From contig NZ_DASSES010000105.1 in NCBI RefSeq assembly GCF_035695185.1, forward strand, positions 1-64,000: a DNA stretch of 64,000 nucleotides, in the 5' to 3' direction. The position numbers and the translations under genes were made by a program. The notes under the pieces were generated by a model. That model had not been told where the DNA came from, did not search any database, and saw only the letters and a list, made by a program, of their open reading frames with translations. This stretch comes from Frateuria_A sp035695185. Its GTDB lineage: Bacteria; Pseudomonadota; Gammaproteobacteria; Xanthomonadales; Rhodanobacteraceae. Shown here piece by piece: positions 52,271-60,562 of the stretch; within the stretch, counting starts at the first letter, position 1; every line of letters starts with the position of its first letter.

Positions 52271-52311
52271 CAGACCCACGCAGGGGGAGCTTGGCAGCTC
52301 CGCCGACACTC

Positions 52312-52848
52312 TCACTTCGCGGTAATCGCCTGTGCCCGCCGCAGGTGCTCGCGCAGCAAGGGCAGGCCTTCCTTCGCCAGTTGACGCAGCTTCGCATCCT
52401 GGCTGTCCTTCGCGGCCTGCTCGTACAGCGGAATGATCTTCTGGTGTTCCGCCACCATCATCCCCGCGAAAGCCTGGTCCAGGGCCGCGCCCTGCAATCG
52501 CTGCAGGCGCAGCTTGTCTTCGGTGACGTCCTTCGACGGCAGGCCGTGGGCCTGGCCGTGTGCCTTCCTGGCGACCGAGAAGGCCGTGAACTTGCGGTTC
52601 AGCGCCTTGTGGTCGTCGATGATGCGCCTGGCCAGTTCACGCACCTGTGGCGAGGTGGATCGCTCGCCCGCGACCTTGGCCAGTTCGATCTGCATCGAGT
52701 TGTCGGCGGTGGCCTTCGCGACGAAGGCCTGCTCCTGCTTGTCCAGCGTGGGCGGGATGTCCACGGCGCCGGCGGACAGTGCGGGCAAGGCGAGGCCGAG
52801 GCAGAGCAGGCCGCGGGCCAGGAAGGACGGGAGAGAGGGCAGCGTCAT
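52312..52848 (-). CDS. DUF4142 exported protein (ferritin-like helical)
   Basis: 178-residue exported protein with a signal peptide (FLARGLLCLGLALPALSAGA). The mature part (DKQEQAFVAKATADNSMQIELAK, RELARRIIDDHKALNRKF, AGMMVAEHQKIIPLYEQAA) matches DUF4142, a four-helix ferritin-like domain common in the periplasm. Conserved Glu/His positions could bind metal, but many members do not and the role is unknown. It converges with the GMC oxidoreductase gene across the repeat-filled gap. Confidence 0.85.
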   Translation of the reverse strand: MTLPSLPSFLARGLLCLGLALPALSAGAVDIPPTLDKQEQAFVAKATADNSMQIELAKVAGERSTSPQVRELARRIIDDHKALNRKFTAFSVARKAHGQAHGLPSKDVTEDKLRLQRLQGAALDQAFAGMMVAEHQKIIPLYEQAAKDSQDAKLRQLAKEGLPLLREHLRRAQAITAK

Positions 52849-53010
52849 GGGCGGATCCGGAACGGTGTGGAAGCCCGACGCTAACCCCGGCGCCGGCAAT
52901 GGCTGCTCTAGGGCCCGTGAATACGCGGGTAACGGCGGCCCTCGGGGACGGGCTTGTGCGCTTGCCGCCGGAACCGATACGGTCGCGCTTTCCATGTCCC
53001 GGAAGCTGCC

Positions 53011-53460
53011 ATGCCCGTCCAGGTTCGCCAGGCCACCGTCCATGACCTCTCCACGCTGGTGCCGCTGTTCGACGGCTACCGGCAGTTTTACGGCCAGCGG
53101 TCCGATCCGGAGGGCGTGCGCGCCTTTCTCGGTGCGCGCTTCGCGCACCACCAATCGGTGATCCTGCTGGCGTCGGACGGCCGGGGTGAGGGGCTGGGCT
53201 TTACCCAGCTCTACCCGCTGTTCTCGTCGGTGCGGATGGTGCGTACCTACCTGCTCAACGATCTGTTCGTGGCGCCCGAGGCGCGTCGCCACGGCGTGGC
53301 GGCGGCGCTGCTGCACGAAGCGGCGGCCCATGCACGTGCGTTGGGCGCGGCCAGCCTGTCGTTGTCTACCGCGCTGGACAACGTGCCGGCGCAGGCGCTG
53401 TACGAATCGCTGGGCTGGCAGCGCGACCGCCAGTTCTGCGAATACACGCTTGCCCTGTGA
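53011..53460 (+). CDS. GNAT family N-acetyltransferase
   Basis: 149-residue acetyltransferase. VRQATVHDLSTLVPLFDGYRQFYG, LNDLFVAPEARRHGVAAALLHEAAAHA (motif A, R-x-x-G-x-A) and NVPAQALYESLGWQRDRQFCEYTL (motif B). Resembles small aminoglycoside/diamine-type GNATs of unknown substrate. GGAAG before the ATG supports this start over a longer frame. Its stop overlaps the GTG of the next gene (GTGA). Confidence 0.87.
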   Translation: MPVQVRQATVHDLSTLVPLFDGYRQFYGQRSDPEGVRAFLGARFAHHQSVILLASDGRGEGLGFTQLYPLFSSVRMVRTYLLNDLFVAPEARRHGVAAALLHEAAAHARALGAASLSLSTALDNVPAQALYESLGWQRDRQFCEYTLAL

Positions 53461-54038
53461 CGGCCATGCTCTATCTGGCTTCGCAATCGCCACGACGGCG
53501 CGAGCTGCTGCGGCAACTCGGGGTCGAGTACAGGGCGCTGGACGTGGACGTGCCCGAAATGCGCGCCCCCGGCGAACCGCCGGAGGAGTACGTCAGCCGC
53601 GTCGCGCTCGAGAAAGCACAGGCTGGCCTCGCTCTGCTGGAAAGCGCGGAGGAAGCTGTCGTGCTCGGCTCGGACACCGAAGTGGTGCTGGACGGCGAGG
53701 TGTTCGGCAAGCCGGCCGATGCCGGCCAGGCGAGGGCCATGCTGCAGCGCCTCTCCGGTCGGACCCACACCGTGGTCTCCGCCGTGTGGGCGGCCAGTGC
53801 CGCGCACACCGGCCAGGAGGTGTGCGTCTCGAAGGTGCGCTTCGCGCCGCTGGAGGAGGCAGCCATTGCGGCCTACGTCGCCACCGGCGAGCCCTTCGGC
53901 AAGGCCGGCGGCTACGCGATCCAGGGGCGTGGCGCCGCCCTGGTGGAACACCTCGAGGGGAGCTATTCGGGGGTGATGGGGCTGCCACTGTTCGAGACGG
54001 CGCGGCTTTTGCGGCGCTTCGGCCTCCTGCCGGCGTAG
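53457..54038 (+). CDS. maf: Maf-like nucleotide pyrophosphatase (YhdE type, dTTP/UTP)
   Basis: 193-residue house-cleaning pyrophosphatase hydrolysing non-canonical or excess nucleoside triphosphates. LYLASQSPRRRELLRQLG is the Maf nucleotide-binding start, VALEKAQAG, VLGSDTEVVLDGEVFGKP and GYAIQGRGAALVEHLEGSYSGVMGLPL complete the family motifs; the QGxGA(A/x)xVExIxGxxxxVxGLPL pattern fits the dTTP/UTP subgroup. The GTG start overlaps the previous gene's stop; an ATG three codons in (53466) is equally possible. Confidence 0.92.
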   Translation: MTAMLYLASQSPRRRELLRQLGVEYRALDVDVPEMRAPGEPPEEYVSRVALEKAQAGLALLESAEEAVVLGSDTEVVLDGEVFGKPADAGQARAMLQRLSGRTHTVVSAVWAASAAHTGQEVCVSKVRFAPLEEAAIAAYVATGEPFGKAGGYAIQGRGAALVEHLEGSYSGVMGLPLFETARLLRRFGLLPA

Positions 54039-54044
54039 GGCCGC

Positions 54045-54617
54045 CTACGGCTGCAGTACGAGGTATTCGCCATGACGCCCGGCCCGGCGGGGGGTGGGGC
54101 CGATGCGCGCGCACAGCGCCTGGCTGTCCGGACAGCGCACCAGCGCGCCCGAGCCTACGGCTCGGCGCAGGTCGTCGCTCCACGCCGCGCCGCGCAGTCC
54201 GTGCCATGCGAGGTAGCCGCTGCCGCACGCTGCCAGTAGCGATCCCAGAAGCAACGCGCGCAGGCTCCTGCGGACCAGCGCACGCTGGGCCGCGGTGAGC
54301 AGCTTGCGCTGCTCCGCCAGTGCGTCCGCCGCCCACTTCGCGGCCTCGGCGCTCCGGTGCAGCTGCGCATCCAGCGGCGCGAGAGCCTGGCGGGCCGTGG
54401 TGGCGATCCCGTCGCGCGCCTGCGTGCCGAGCATCTCCATCAGCTTGCGCGAGAAGTCCTCCCCACCTTCCGTCCAGTGCCGGGTACTGCGGTCGAGTGA
54501 CGCCACGCTGGCGTCGATGCGCTGCAAGGCGCCACGGCTACGCGTGTCGAGCTGCTCGGCAATGACCGCGAGCTTCACCAGCAGTTGCTTGACCTCGTCG
54601 ATGTTGCCGCCGTCCAT
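54045..54617 (-). CDS. Hypothetical coiled-coil protein with one membrane segment
   Basis: 190-residue protein, GGAGGA before the ATG. Residues 1-125 are helical and coiled-coil-like (IDEVKQLLVKLAVIAEQLDTRS, LAEQRKLLTAAQRALVRRS), followed by one membrane segment (LRALLLGSLLAACGSGYLAWHGL) and a C-terminal domain with two cysteines (RCPDSQALCARIG) and a final GEYLVLQP. I have seen this architecture annotated loosely as 'relaxation protein' next to DUF2235 effectors in Xanthomonadales. It lies 14 nt downstream of the Tle1-like gene, so it is part of that module; role unknown, possibly delivery or protection. Confidence 0.65.
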   Translation of the reverse strand: MDGGNIDEVKQLLVKLAVIAEQLDTRSRGALQRIDASVASLDRSTRHWTEGGEDFSRKLMEMLGTQARDGIATTARQALAPLDAQLHRSAEAAKWAADALAEQRKLLTAAQRALVRRSLRALLLGSLLAACGSGYLAWHGLRGAAWSDDLRRAVGSGALVRCPDSQALCARIGPTPRRAGRHGEYLVLQP

Positions 54618-54631
54618 GGCAGTTCCTCCGG

Positions 54632-56074
54632 TCAATGCTGCGCGACGGTGGTCAGTGCAGTCGCCGCGGCCTGTTCGTGGTAGGTGAGCGCAGGCGCCGG
54701 AACCTGCATCTCCTGGCTGTACTGCTGGACCTCGCGCCACCAGGCGGTGCCCTGGGGTGACTGCAGGTAGTCGCCCGCCACGGCGTCCATGGCGTGGTCG
54801 TCCTGGTCGAGCGCGGCGCGGTACAACCGCTCGATCATCGCGTCGACCGGATCCGGCGTGGCGACAGGAGCGGGCACGGGGTGCCGGGCCGTCTCCCGGG
54901 CGCCGGGCGCCGGGGCGATCGCCACGGCACGGAAATCAAAGAGGCTGCTCAAGGCCTCGTCGCGCGGTTCGGCGTTGTAGGGATCGCCCACCACGCGATA
55001 ACCGTGATGGTGGTGCCTGGGGACTTCCAGCGTGTTGTAGCCGTCCGGCTGGAGCCGGTCGACCTTGTGCCAGACGCGATAGAGCAGCAGGCCTTCGGTC
55101 GAGCGGTGCACGACGTTGAGGCGCGGGTCGGTGGGCTCGGGCGACTTTTCGAGGAACGGACGGTCGCTGAGCGCATTGAGGTAATCCACCATCAGGTTGC
55201 CGCTGCGGATGCTCAGGCCGTCACGCAGGTAGCCGCCCCCCACGTCCGAGTGCGCACCGGGCACCAGCACGCCAAGGAAGCGGCCATCCGGCGTCACGCC
55301 CGGATCGATGATGTGGTCGGACTTGAACAGGCCGCGATGTTCGTCCCTGGAGAAGATCTGCAGGCCCGAGATGACCGACGGCGGCAGCCGCCGGTCATAG
55401 TCATTCATCGGCACCCCGGTACCCACCGGGTCGAACAAGCCCACGGCCTGGGCCACCTTGCCCGGCCCGACCAGCGGCGGCTTGGTGTAGTGCACGTGGG
55501 TGATGTCGCCGTGGAGGTTGCGGGTGTAGATGGCGCCACTGACGTCCTGGATGCCGCGTTCATGCACCAAGCGAGCGAAGCTCGCGGCTTCCTCCCCACC
55601 ACGACTAAAGCCGATATCAACCAAGCGGATCTGCGCATGCGGGTCTTGCCTGAGCCACTCCGCGGCCTGCTGAATGAATAGCTGGTACATCTTTTCGACA
55701 CGTGCTTCATGCGTGTATCCAATAGCACCGTCAAAGGTGCGGGCGACTAACCCATCCTGAGTGCCGGGGCCAGGAACGTACCCTTCGGCAATTTGCAAGT
55801 TTCCTGCGGATGAGAGTGCAGACACCTGATTGTCAATTAAGGCGACATTTGTGGCATGCAAAGGGTCCTTGTACTTGTCATCGCCAGTTCCATCAAAAGC
55901 GGATATATAGAGCCTCTCGTGTGGGATGAGTTGGTGAACAAGGACTGGTACTTTGAATTGCTCCAGCGCTAAGTCTGCCTTGTTATACAAGGCCATATCG
56001 CTGGCGCTAGCGGTATAGGTAGGGACGTCGTCATCCAGAAGCCTATCCTTAAGCGGTTTGTTATTGCTGGCCAT
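54632..56074 (-). CDS. DUF2235/Tle1-like lipase, candidate antibacterial effector
   Basis: 480-residue alpha/beta hydrolase of the type VI secretion Tle1-like (DUF2235) kind. ISAFDGTGDDKYKD (60-66) begins the fold, the nucleophile elbow is VDIGFSRGGEE with Ser157, and VPGAHSDVGGGY gives Asp277 plus His275; GFSRG is the Tle1 signature. The C-terminal 120 residues are not catalytic and may be a delivery tail (DPVDAMIERLYRAALDQDDH and following). No signal peptide. Base composition changes within the gene: about the first 160 codons are distinctly AT-richer than the rest. The upstream gene encodes a secreted protein suitable as immunity factor. Confidence 0.8.
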   Translation of the reverse strand: MASNNKPLKDRLLDDDVPTYTASASDMALYNKADLALEQFKVPVLVHQLIPHERLYISAFDGTGDDKYKDPLHATNVALIDNQVSALSSAGNLQIAEGYVPGPGTQDGLVARTFDGAIGYTHEARVEKMYQLFIQQAAEWLRQDPHAQIRLVDIGFSRGGEEAASFARLVHERGIQDVSGAIYTRNLHGDITHVHYTKPPLVGPGKVAQAVGLFDPVGTGVPMNDYDRRLPPSVISGLQIFSRDEHRGLFKSDHIIDPGVTPDGRFLGVLVPGAHSDVGGGYLRDGLSIRSGNLMVDYLNALSDRPFLEKSPEPTDPRLNVVHRSTEGLLLYRVWHKVDRLQPDGYNTLEVPRHHHHGYRVVGDPYNAEPRDEALSSLFDFRAVAIAPAPGARETARHPVPAPVATPDPVDAMIERLYRAALDQDDHAMDAVAGDYLQSPQGTAWWREVQQYSQEMQVPAPALTYHEQAAATALTTVAQH

Positions 56075-56098
56075 TTCCCTGGCACTCGATCATGAGGA

Positions 56099-56704
56099 TT
56101 AGTACGTCTTGTTCCAGACGGGAATGAGATCGGCTCTGTAGTAGCTGTTCTTGTTTCCAGGTTCCTGCTCGGTCTTGGTTGGAATGAGCGTTTTGGTGAA
56201 AACGCTAATCGTTCGGTTGTTCACCTCAAGAAAGATGCTCGGGTCTGCTGCGGGGCCTGGGCCCGGGAAAATGCCAGCTCTTATTTCATCGTTTGGTACG
56301 CGGTAGAGGATCAGCTCGTCTTTGAAGATCGCTCCGATATCCACTTCGGCGGCGTGAGAGGCCCCGTCCAGCGACTTCCACCTAACCAGCGCGGGGGGTG
56401 GAAAATTCGGAATGCCACCGTAGGACGCGAAACCCCACTTGTCCCGATAATCCGCCGACGCAGGCGGCGGGCTTATGACGTTCCCGGAGCGGAGTCGGGT
56501 GAAGTTGTAATTAGCGTAAATCACCTCGCACCCGATCGTGTTGTAACAGTAGGCGCGGAAATCGTGCCGCTTGAACTTCAACGGAAAGTGGTTCGGTGCC
56601 AGGTGTTGACTCGAACTATCCGAAGAAAACGCCATGGCCGAAAGACTCCCTGTCAGCGCGGTAAGGAACAGCAAGGCGAGAAGGGCAAAACGGGCGTGTC
56701 GCAT
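56099..56704 (-). CDS. Exported hypothetical protein, candidate immunity protein of the Tle1-like effector
   Basis: 201-residue protein with a signal peptide (LALLFLTALTGSLSAMA), so periplasmic. The mature part is beta-rich: FRAYCYNTIGCEVIYANYNF with a cysteine pair, VRWKSLDGASHAAEVDIGAIF, SIFLEVNNRTISVFTKT. The layout 'VxWxSxDGxxHxAxVD' recalls periplasmic Tle1 immunity proteins (Tli1/DUF3304-like), which is how I interpret it. It is AT-richer than the surrounding genome, like the 5' part of the effector gene 24 nt downstream on the same strand, which points to joint acquisition. Confidence 0.6.
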   Translation of the reverse strand: MRHARFALLALLFLTALTGSLSAMAFSSDSSSQHLAPNHFPLKFKRHDFRAYCYNTIGCEVIYANYNFTRLRSGNVISPPPASADYRDKWGFASYGGIPNFPPPALVRWKSLDGASHAAEVDIGAIFKDELILYRVPNDEIRAGIFPGPGPAADPSIFLEVNNRTISVFTKTLIPTKTEQEPGNKNSYYRADLIPVWNKTY

Positions 56705-56812
56705 GCTCGGGCGTCCTGCTCGATGCGGAAACGAGGAAGACCGAATCTAGGCCACGCGGCTGGAACCGGGCAATGGACGATTCCCTACTTTCGGGACGGG
56801 GATCGCTGATTC

Positions 56813-57610
56813 TCAGCGAGCAACGGAGGACGCGACGAACCAGGCCGTCACCGCCAGCAGGTTGTTGACGCCGTGCGCCACCACCGCGGGCCACAGCGAG
56901 CCAGAGCGCAGGCGCAGCCAGGCCAGCGCGGCCGCCAGCAGGACCAGATTGGGCACCGCATACCAGAGGAAGCCCAGATCGGGCAGGTGCACGCAGGCGA
57001 ACAGGAGTGAACTGATGGCGACCGCCCAAGCAGCCGGCATGCGCCGCAGCAGCGCCGAGAGCAGCGCGCCGCGGAAGAGCAGCTCTTCCACCAGCGGCCC
57101 CAGCGTGACCACTACCAGCGCCAGCGGCAGCCGCAGCGCCAGCGACGCGGCGCCGCCGATCTGCTTGACGTCCTGGGTGACCTGGTGGCCCTGGGCCACC
57201 CAGCGGGTGAGCCAGCCACCTGCGATCGGAAGAGCCAGGCCGAGCACGATCGCGGCCAGGTAGAACAACGGCCGGCCGGGCCGGGTCAGGCCAAGGCCCG
57301 GCGGTGCGCCATGCGACCAGGCCGCCGGCCAGAGGCGCCTGACCAGCACGATGGTGACGCTCGCAGCCAGCAACAGGGTCAGGATCACCATCATCGCGTT
57401 GGTGTCCGGCTGTGCCAGCACCGTGCGGATGCGTGCGGTCAGGCCCGCCGCCGGCGCCCCTGAGGCGCCCAGGGCGAAGCCCAGCCCGACGCCGACCAGG
57501 CCGCTGGCCAGGAACTGCAGTGCGAAGTACAGGATGATCACGCCGACCGCGCTGCCCAGGTGTGGCAGCCGCGCGTCGTGCAGCGAGGGATGGAGCGGGC
57601 GGGAGGGCAT
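56813..57610 (-). CDS. CPBP family intramembrane glutamic endopeptidase
   Basis: 265-residue polytopic membrane protease (Abi/Rce1-like). Motif 1 GPLVEELLFRGALLSALL (EE-x3-R), motif 2 LLFACVHLPDLGF (F-x3-H) and motif 3 VVAHGVNNLLAV (H-x3-N) are all present. Seven or eight hydrophobic segments. Start at MPSRPLHPS. Physiological substrate unknown; CPBP proteins are associated with bacteriocin self-immunity and with prenyl-protein processing, and this one lies next to the effector module, but a link is speculative. Confidence 0.9.
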   Translation of the reverse strand: MPSRPLHPSLHDARLPHLGSAVGVIILYFALQFLASGLVGVGLGFALGASGAPAAGLTARIRTVLAQPDTNAMMVILTLLLAASVTIVLVRRLWPAAWSHGAPPGLGLTRPGRPLFYLAAIVLGLALPIAGGWLTRWVAQGHQVTQDVKQIGGAASLALRLPLALVVVTLGPLVEELLFRGALLSALLRRMPAAWAVAISSLLFACVHLPDLGFLWYAVPNLVLLAAALAWLRLRSGSLWPAVVAHGVNNLLAVTAWFVASSVAR

Positions 57611-57703
57611 CGGCCGGAAGCAACCTGCGAGGAAGGGACGGACGTGCGCGGCCCGGGCGCCCACGCTAGCCGTGGGACGAGGGTCGCGCAATCCGGTGGC
57701 CGC

Positions 57704-58099
57704 TCAGCCGGCCAGCATGGCGCGACCGAGGCCGGCCAGCGCCATCAGCAACGTGGCCATCCAGGCGACCATGCCGAGTGCGAAACCACCGCCGCGCCTG
57801 GCCGCTTCCCGCAGGTAGGCCAGCGCGTACCAGGTCCGCGCCGCGATCCACACCAATCCGGCGATGCCTGCCCAGAACGCGAAGCCGTAGTGCGCGGCCA
57901 ACCAGAGCGTCGGCAGGAACAGCAGCGTCGCCTCGAGCGTGTTCATCTGCACGCGGAAGGCGCGCTCGAACGCCGGGTGGCCACTGGTCGCCGGAGCCTG
58001 GATGCCATAGCGCCCGCGTGCGAGGCCGACCGCGAAGGCCGTGCCGAACATCAACAGGATGGTGAGCAGGGTAACCAGGGCGGGCAGGTGTTCTGTCAT
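57704..58099 (-). CDS. MAPEG family membrane protein
   Basis: 131-residue protein with four hydrophobic segments (LVTLLTILLMFGTAFAVGLAR to the C terminus). FERAFRVQMNTLEATLLFLPTLWLAAHYG contains the MAPEG signature (R-x-Q-x-N-x-x-E), as in microsomal glutathione transferase-like and leukotriene synthase-like proteins. Bacterial members are mostly uncharacterised; glutathione-linked detoxification is inferred from the family. Confidence 0.88.
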   Translation of the reverse strand: MTEHLPALVTLLTILLMFGTAFAVGLARGRYGIQAPATSGHPAFERAFRVQMNTLEATLLFLPTLWLAAHYGFAFWAGIAGLVWIAARTWYALAYLREAARRGGGFALGMVAWMATLLMALAGLGRAMLAG

Positions 58100-58211
58100 G
58101 GCATCTGGGCAGTTGAACGGTGGCCTACTGTAGCGGCAACGTCTACGCCTGGGCGACGTACCGCCGGGTAGGTTCGCCGAAGCGCGCTGTGGCGCATGCG
58201 AGGTGGGCGGG

Positions 58212-59075
58212 ATGGACTGGCAAAAGGGCGAGCGCAGCCGCAACGTGGAGGTCGACAGCGGCCGCGGGGGCGGTGGTGGCTTCGGTTTCGGCGGTGGCCG
58301 TGGCCTGGGCATCGGCGGCCTGATCGTGCTGGCGATCCTGGGCTGGGTGTTCTTCAAGGACCCCACCGCGTTGCTCGATCAGGGCGGAACCGCGGGCCCG
58401 ACCGCACCGGTGAGCGAGCCGGCGCAGGTCGATCCGCAGCAACGCGACTTCGTCAGCGCGATCCTCGGTTCCACCGAGAAAACCTGGGGCGACATCTTCG
58501 CCGCCGGCGGGCGGCAGTACACCGACCCGAGGCTCGACCTGTTCAGCGGTGGCGTGCGCACCGCCTGCGGCCTGGCCTCCACGGCGGTGGGGCCGTTCTA
58601 CTGTCCCGGGGACGAGAAGGTGTATCTGGACCTGTCCTTCTTCCGGGAGCTGCAGGACCGCTTCGGCGCCGCTGGCGACTTCGCCCGCGCCTACGTGATT
58701 GCTCACGAAGTCGGCCATCACGTGCAGAAGCTGTTGGGCGTGTTCGACCGGGTGCAGCAGGCGCGCGAGCGGGGCGCCCCGATGGAAGGGGCCAATGGTC
58801 TGTCGGTGCGGCAGGAACTGCAGGCCGACTGCTTCGCCGGCGTGTGGGCCAACCGTAGCGAGCAGCGGCTGCACTGGCTGGAGGCGGGCGACGTGGAGGA
58901 GGCGCTCAACGCCGCCAGCCAGATCGGTGACGACACGCTGCAACGCGAAAGCCGGGGCGCGGTGGTGCCGGACTCGTTCACCCACGGTACCTCGGCCCAG
59001 CGCGTGAAATGGTTCAAGACCGGACTGGAAAGTGGGAAGGTGTCCAGCTGCGACACCTTCTCGGGTGATATCTGA
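58212..59075 (+). CDS. Neutral zinc metallopeptidase (YpfJ/KPN_02809 family)
   Basis: 287-residue membrane-anchored metallopeptidase. Begins MDWQKGERSRNVEVDSGRG, a glycine-rich linker (GGGGGFGFGGGRG) and one membrane segment (IGGLIVLAILGWVFF). The catalytic part has FYCPGDEKVYLDLSFF, the zinc motif IAHEVGHHVQ (His165, Glu166, His169) and ELQADCFAGVWAN with the third ligand. These are the standard features of PF04228. GAGG eight nucleotides before the ATG selects this start over a GTG three codons upstream. Substrate unknown. Confidence 0.92.
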   Translation: MDWQKGERSRNVEVDSGRGGGGGFGFGGGRGLGIGGLIVLAILGWVFFKDPTALLDQGGTAGPTAPVSEPAQVDPQQRDFVSAILGSTEKTWGDIFAAGGRQYTDPRLDLFSGGVRTACGLASTAVGPFYCPGDEKVYLDLSFFRELQDRFGAAGDFARAYVIAHEVGHHVQKLLGVFDRVQQARERGAPMEGANGLSVRQELQADCFAGVWANRSEQRLHWLEAGDVEEALNAASQIGDDTLQRESRGAVVPDSFTHGTSAQRVKWFKTGLESGKVSSCDTFSGDI

Positions 59076-59275
59076 GGGCCGCCACAGGCGACGCGAATGG
59101 CCGACGCAGGGCGGAGCCGGGAAGCGCCCATCGAGCCTTGCGCTCCAAACCGACTGCGCGATAAACGTCTGCCTCCAAAGAGTTTTCCCGCACCCGCCAC
59201 CCATCTTCCGCCGGGCCGCGCCACGCCCTAGAATCCGCGCGCCGCGCGCCAGGGGGTGCGCCTTCCGTTCGTCCC

Positions 59276-59662
59276 ATGGCCCATCCCTGCCTGAGTTGCG
59301 GCGCGTGCTGCGCCTTCTTCCGCATCGCCTTCCACTGGTCCGAGACCGATCCTTTCCTCGGTGGCACGGTGCCGGTCGAACTCACCGAGCAACTCGATCC
59401 GCACCGCGTGGTGATGCGCGGCACGCAATCCAGGCAGCCGCGCTGCGTGGCGCTGCAGGGAACCATCGGCGAGGCGGCCCACTGCGGCATCCATCCGATC
59501 AAGCCGTCGGTCTGCCGCGAGGTGGAGCCCTCGTGGGAGTTCGGCCGGCACAGCCCGCAGTGCGACAAGGGCCGCATCGCCCATGGCCTGCGGCCGTTGA
59601 CGCCGGAAGACTGGCTCGATCCGTCCGGCGACAGCGCCCCGCCGCTGCCGCAGAGCGCCTGA
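59276..59662 (+). CDS. YkgJ-type cysteine cluster protein
   Basis: 128-residue protein with the zinc/iron-chelating CxxCxACC-type domain: HPCLSCGACCAFF at the N terminus, PRCVALQGTIG, HCGIHPIKPSVCREVEPSW and SPQCDKGR. Eight conserved cysteines bind metal. Function is not established in the family. It converges with the DODA-like gene (6 nt between stops). Confidence 0.88.
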   Translation: MAHPCLSCGACCAFFRIAFHWSETDPFLGGTVPVELTEQLDPHRVVMRGTQSRQPRCVALQGTIGEAAHCGIHPIKPSVCREVEPSWEFGRHSPQCDKGRIAHGLRPLTPEDWLDPSGDSAPPLPQSA

Positions 59663-59668
59663 GGCGCA

Positions 59669-60478
59669 TCAGGCGGGCTGCAGCCCGCCCCGCGCCCCAT
59701 CGAAGCGGTAGATGTCCATCGCCAGGATGCCGTGGTCGATGCCGGCATCGATACGCCGTGCGCGCGGTTGCGCGCCGGCAGCGCCGAGCGCCACGAACAG
59801 CGGCAGCAGGTGCTCGTCGGTCGGATGCGCGCGCTGGGCAAACGGGGCCTGGCGGCGGTAGTCGAGCAGCGCGCGCACGTCGCCGGCGGCCAGGCGCGCC
59901 TCGACCCAGGCAATGAACGGGCGCACGTAAGGCGCCTCACGCCCGGGTCCGTAGCCCATGCGCAGGTCGCCCAGGTTATGGGTGATGCTTCCCGAACCGA
60001 TGACCAGCACGCCTTCGTCGCGCAAGGGCGCCAGCGCGCGGCCGACCGCCAGGTGATGCGCCGGATCGCGGTCCGGCTGGATCGAGATCGGCACCACCGG
60101 GATGTCCGCTTCCGGATAAAGCAGGCGCAGCGGAACCCAGACGCCGTGGTCCAGGCCCTGTTGCGGATCGAGCACGGGCTCCAGATCCGCCTGCGCGAGC
60201 AGGCCCTGCACGCGCTCGGCGAGGGCCGGGGCGCCCGGTGCGGGGTAGCGGATCTCGTACAGCGCGGCGGGAAAGCCGAAGAAGTCGTGCACCGTTTCCG
60301 GTTGCGCCGCGCCGCCCACCCGGGGCCGCGAGCCCAGCCAATGGGCGGTGGCGATCACGATCGCTCGAGGGCGCGGCAATGCGGCGGCCAGTTCGGCCAG
60401 GCGCTCGCGCACGGAACCGGGCTGCAGCGCGGTCATCGGGGAGCCGTGAGAGATGTAGAGGCTGGGCAGGGCGGTCAT
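59669..60478 (-). CDS. 4,5-DOPA-extradiol-dioxygenase-like (YgiD/LigB family)
   Basis: 269-residue class III extradiol dioxygenase-like protein with a non-heme metal site. LYISHGSPM (His), VIATAHWLGSRP (His), GLDHGVWVPL (His) and IGSGSITHNLGDL (His) are the four conserved YgiD-type metal/active-site motifs, and GIDHGILAMDIYRF ends the domain. The E. coli homologue acts on DOPA in vitro; natural role unclear. GTACGAAC precedes the start with no strong ribosome binding site. Confidence 0.9.
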   Translation of the reverse strand: MTALPSLYISHGSPMTALQPGSVRERLAELAAALPRPRAIVIATAHWLGSRPRVGGAAQPETVHDFFGFPAALYEIRYPAPGAPALAERVQGLLAQADLEPVLDPQQGLDHGVWVPLRLLYPEADIPVVPISIQPDRDPAHHLAVGRALAPLRDEGVLVIGSGSITHNLGDLRMGYGPGREAPYVRPFIAWVEARLAAGDVRALLDYRRQAPFAQRAHPTDEHLLPLFVALGAAGAQPRARRIDAGIDHGILAMDIYRFDGARGGLQPA

Positions 60479-60539
60479 GTTCGTACCTCGCGAAGCCCGC
60501 TCGCGGGCCATGGTCTGCGCAGAGATCGGGGCGCACCCG

Positions 60540-60562
60540 CCGGCCGCAAGCGGCTGCTACAG
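60540..60562. repeat. Possible end of a 'gtagcagccgcttgcggcc' type repeat
   Basis: Minus strand CTGTAGCAGCCGCTTGCGGCCG resembles the beginning of a common Xanthomonadales/Pseudomonas intergenic repeat (TGTAGGAGCGGCTT-AGCCGCGA type). Its TGTAG supplies the stop codon of the TPR-sulfotransferase. A matching distal arm is not clear, so this is tentative. Confidence 0.35.

Larger units (their letters stand above)
51908..52311. other. 404-nt intergenic region filled by family 2 repeats
   Basis: No reading frame here shows protein-like features. It contains two degenerate copies of the inverted-end family 2 repeat (52011-52107 and 52173-52270). It lies between the convergent ends of the GMC oxidoreductase and DUF4142 genes, where such elements could act as bidirectional transcript ends. 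Confidence 0.6.

Noticed and set aside
54045..54617. Immunity protein of the Tle1-like lipase
   Set aside because: No signal peptide and a coiled-coil membrane architecture; the upstream secreted protein is the better candidate.
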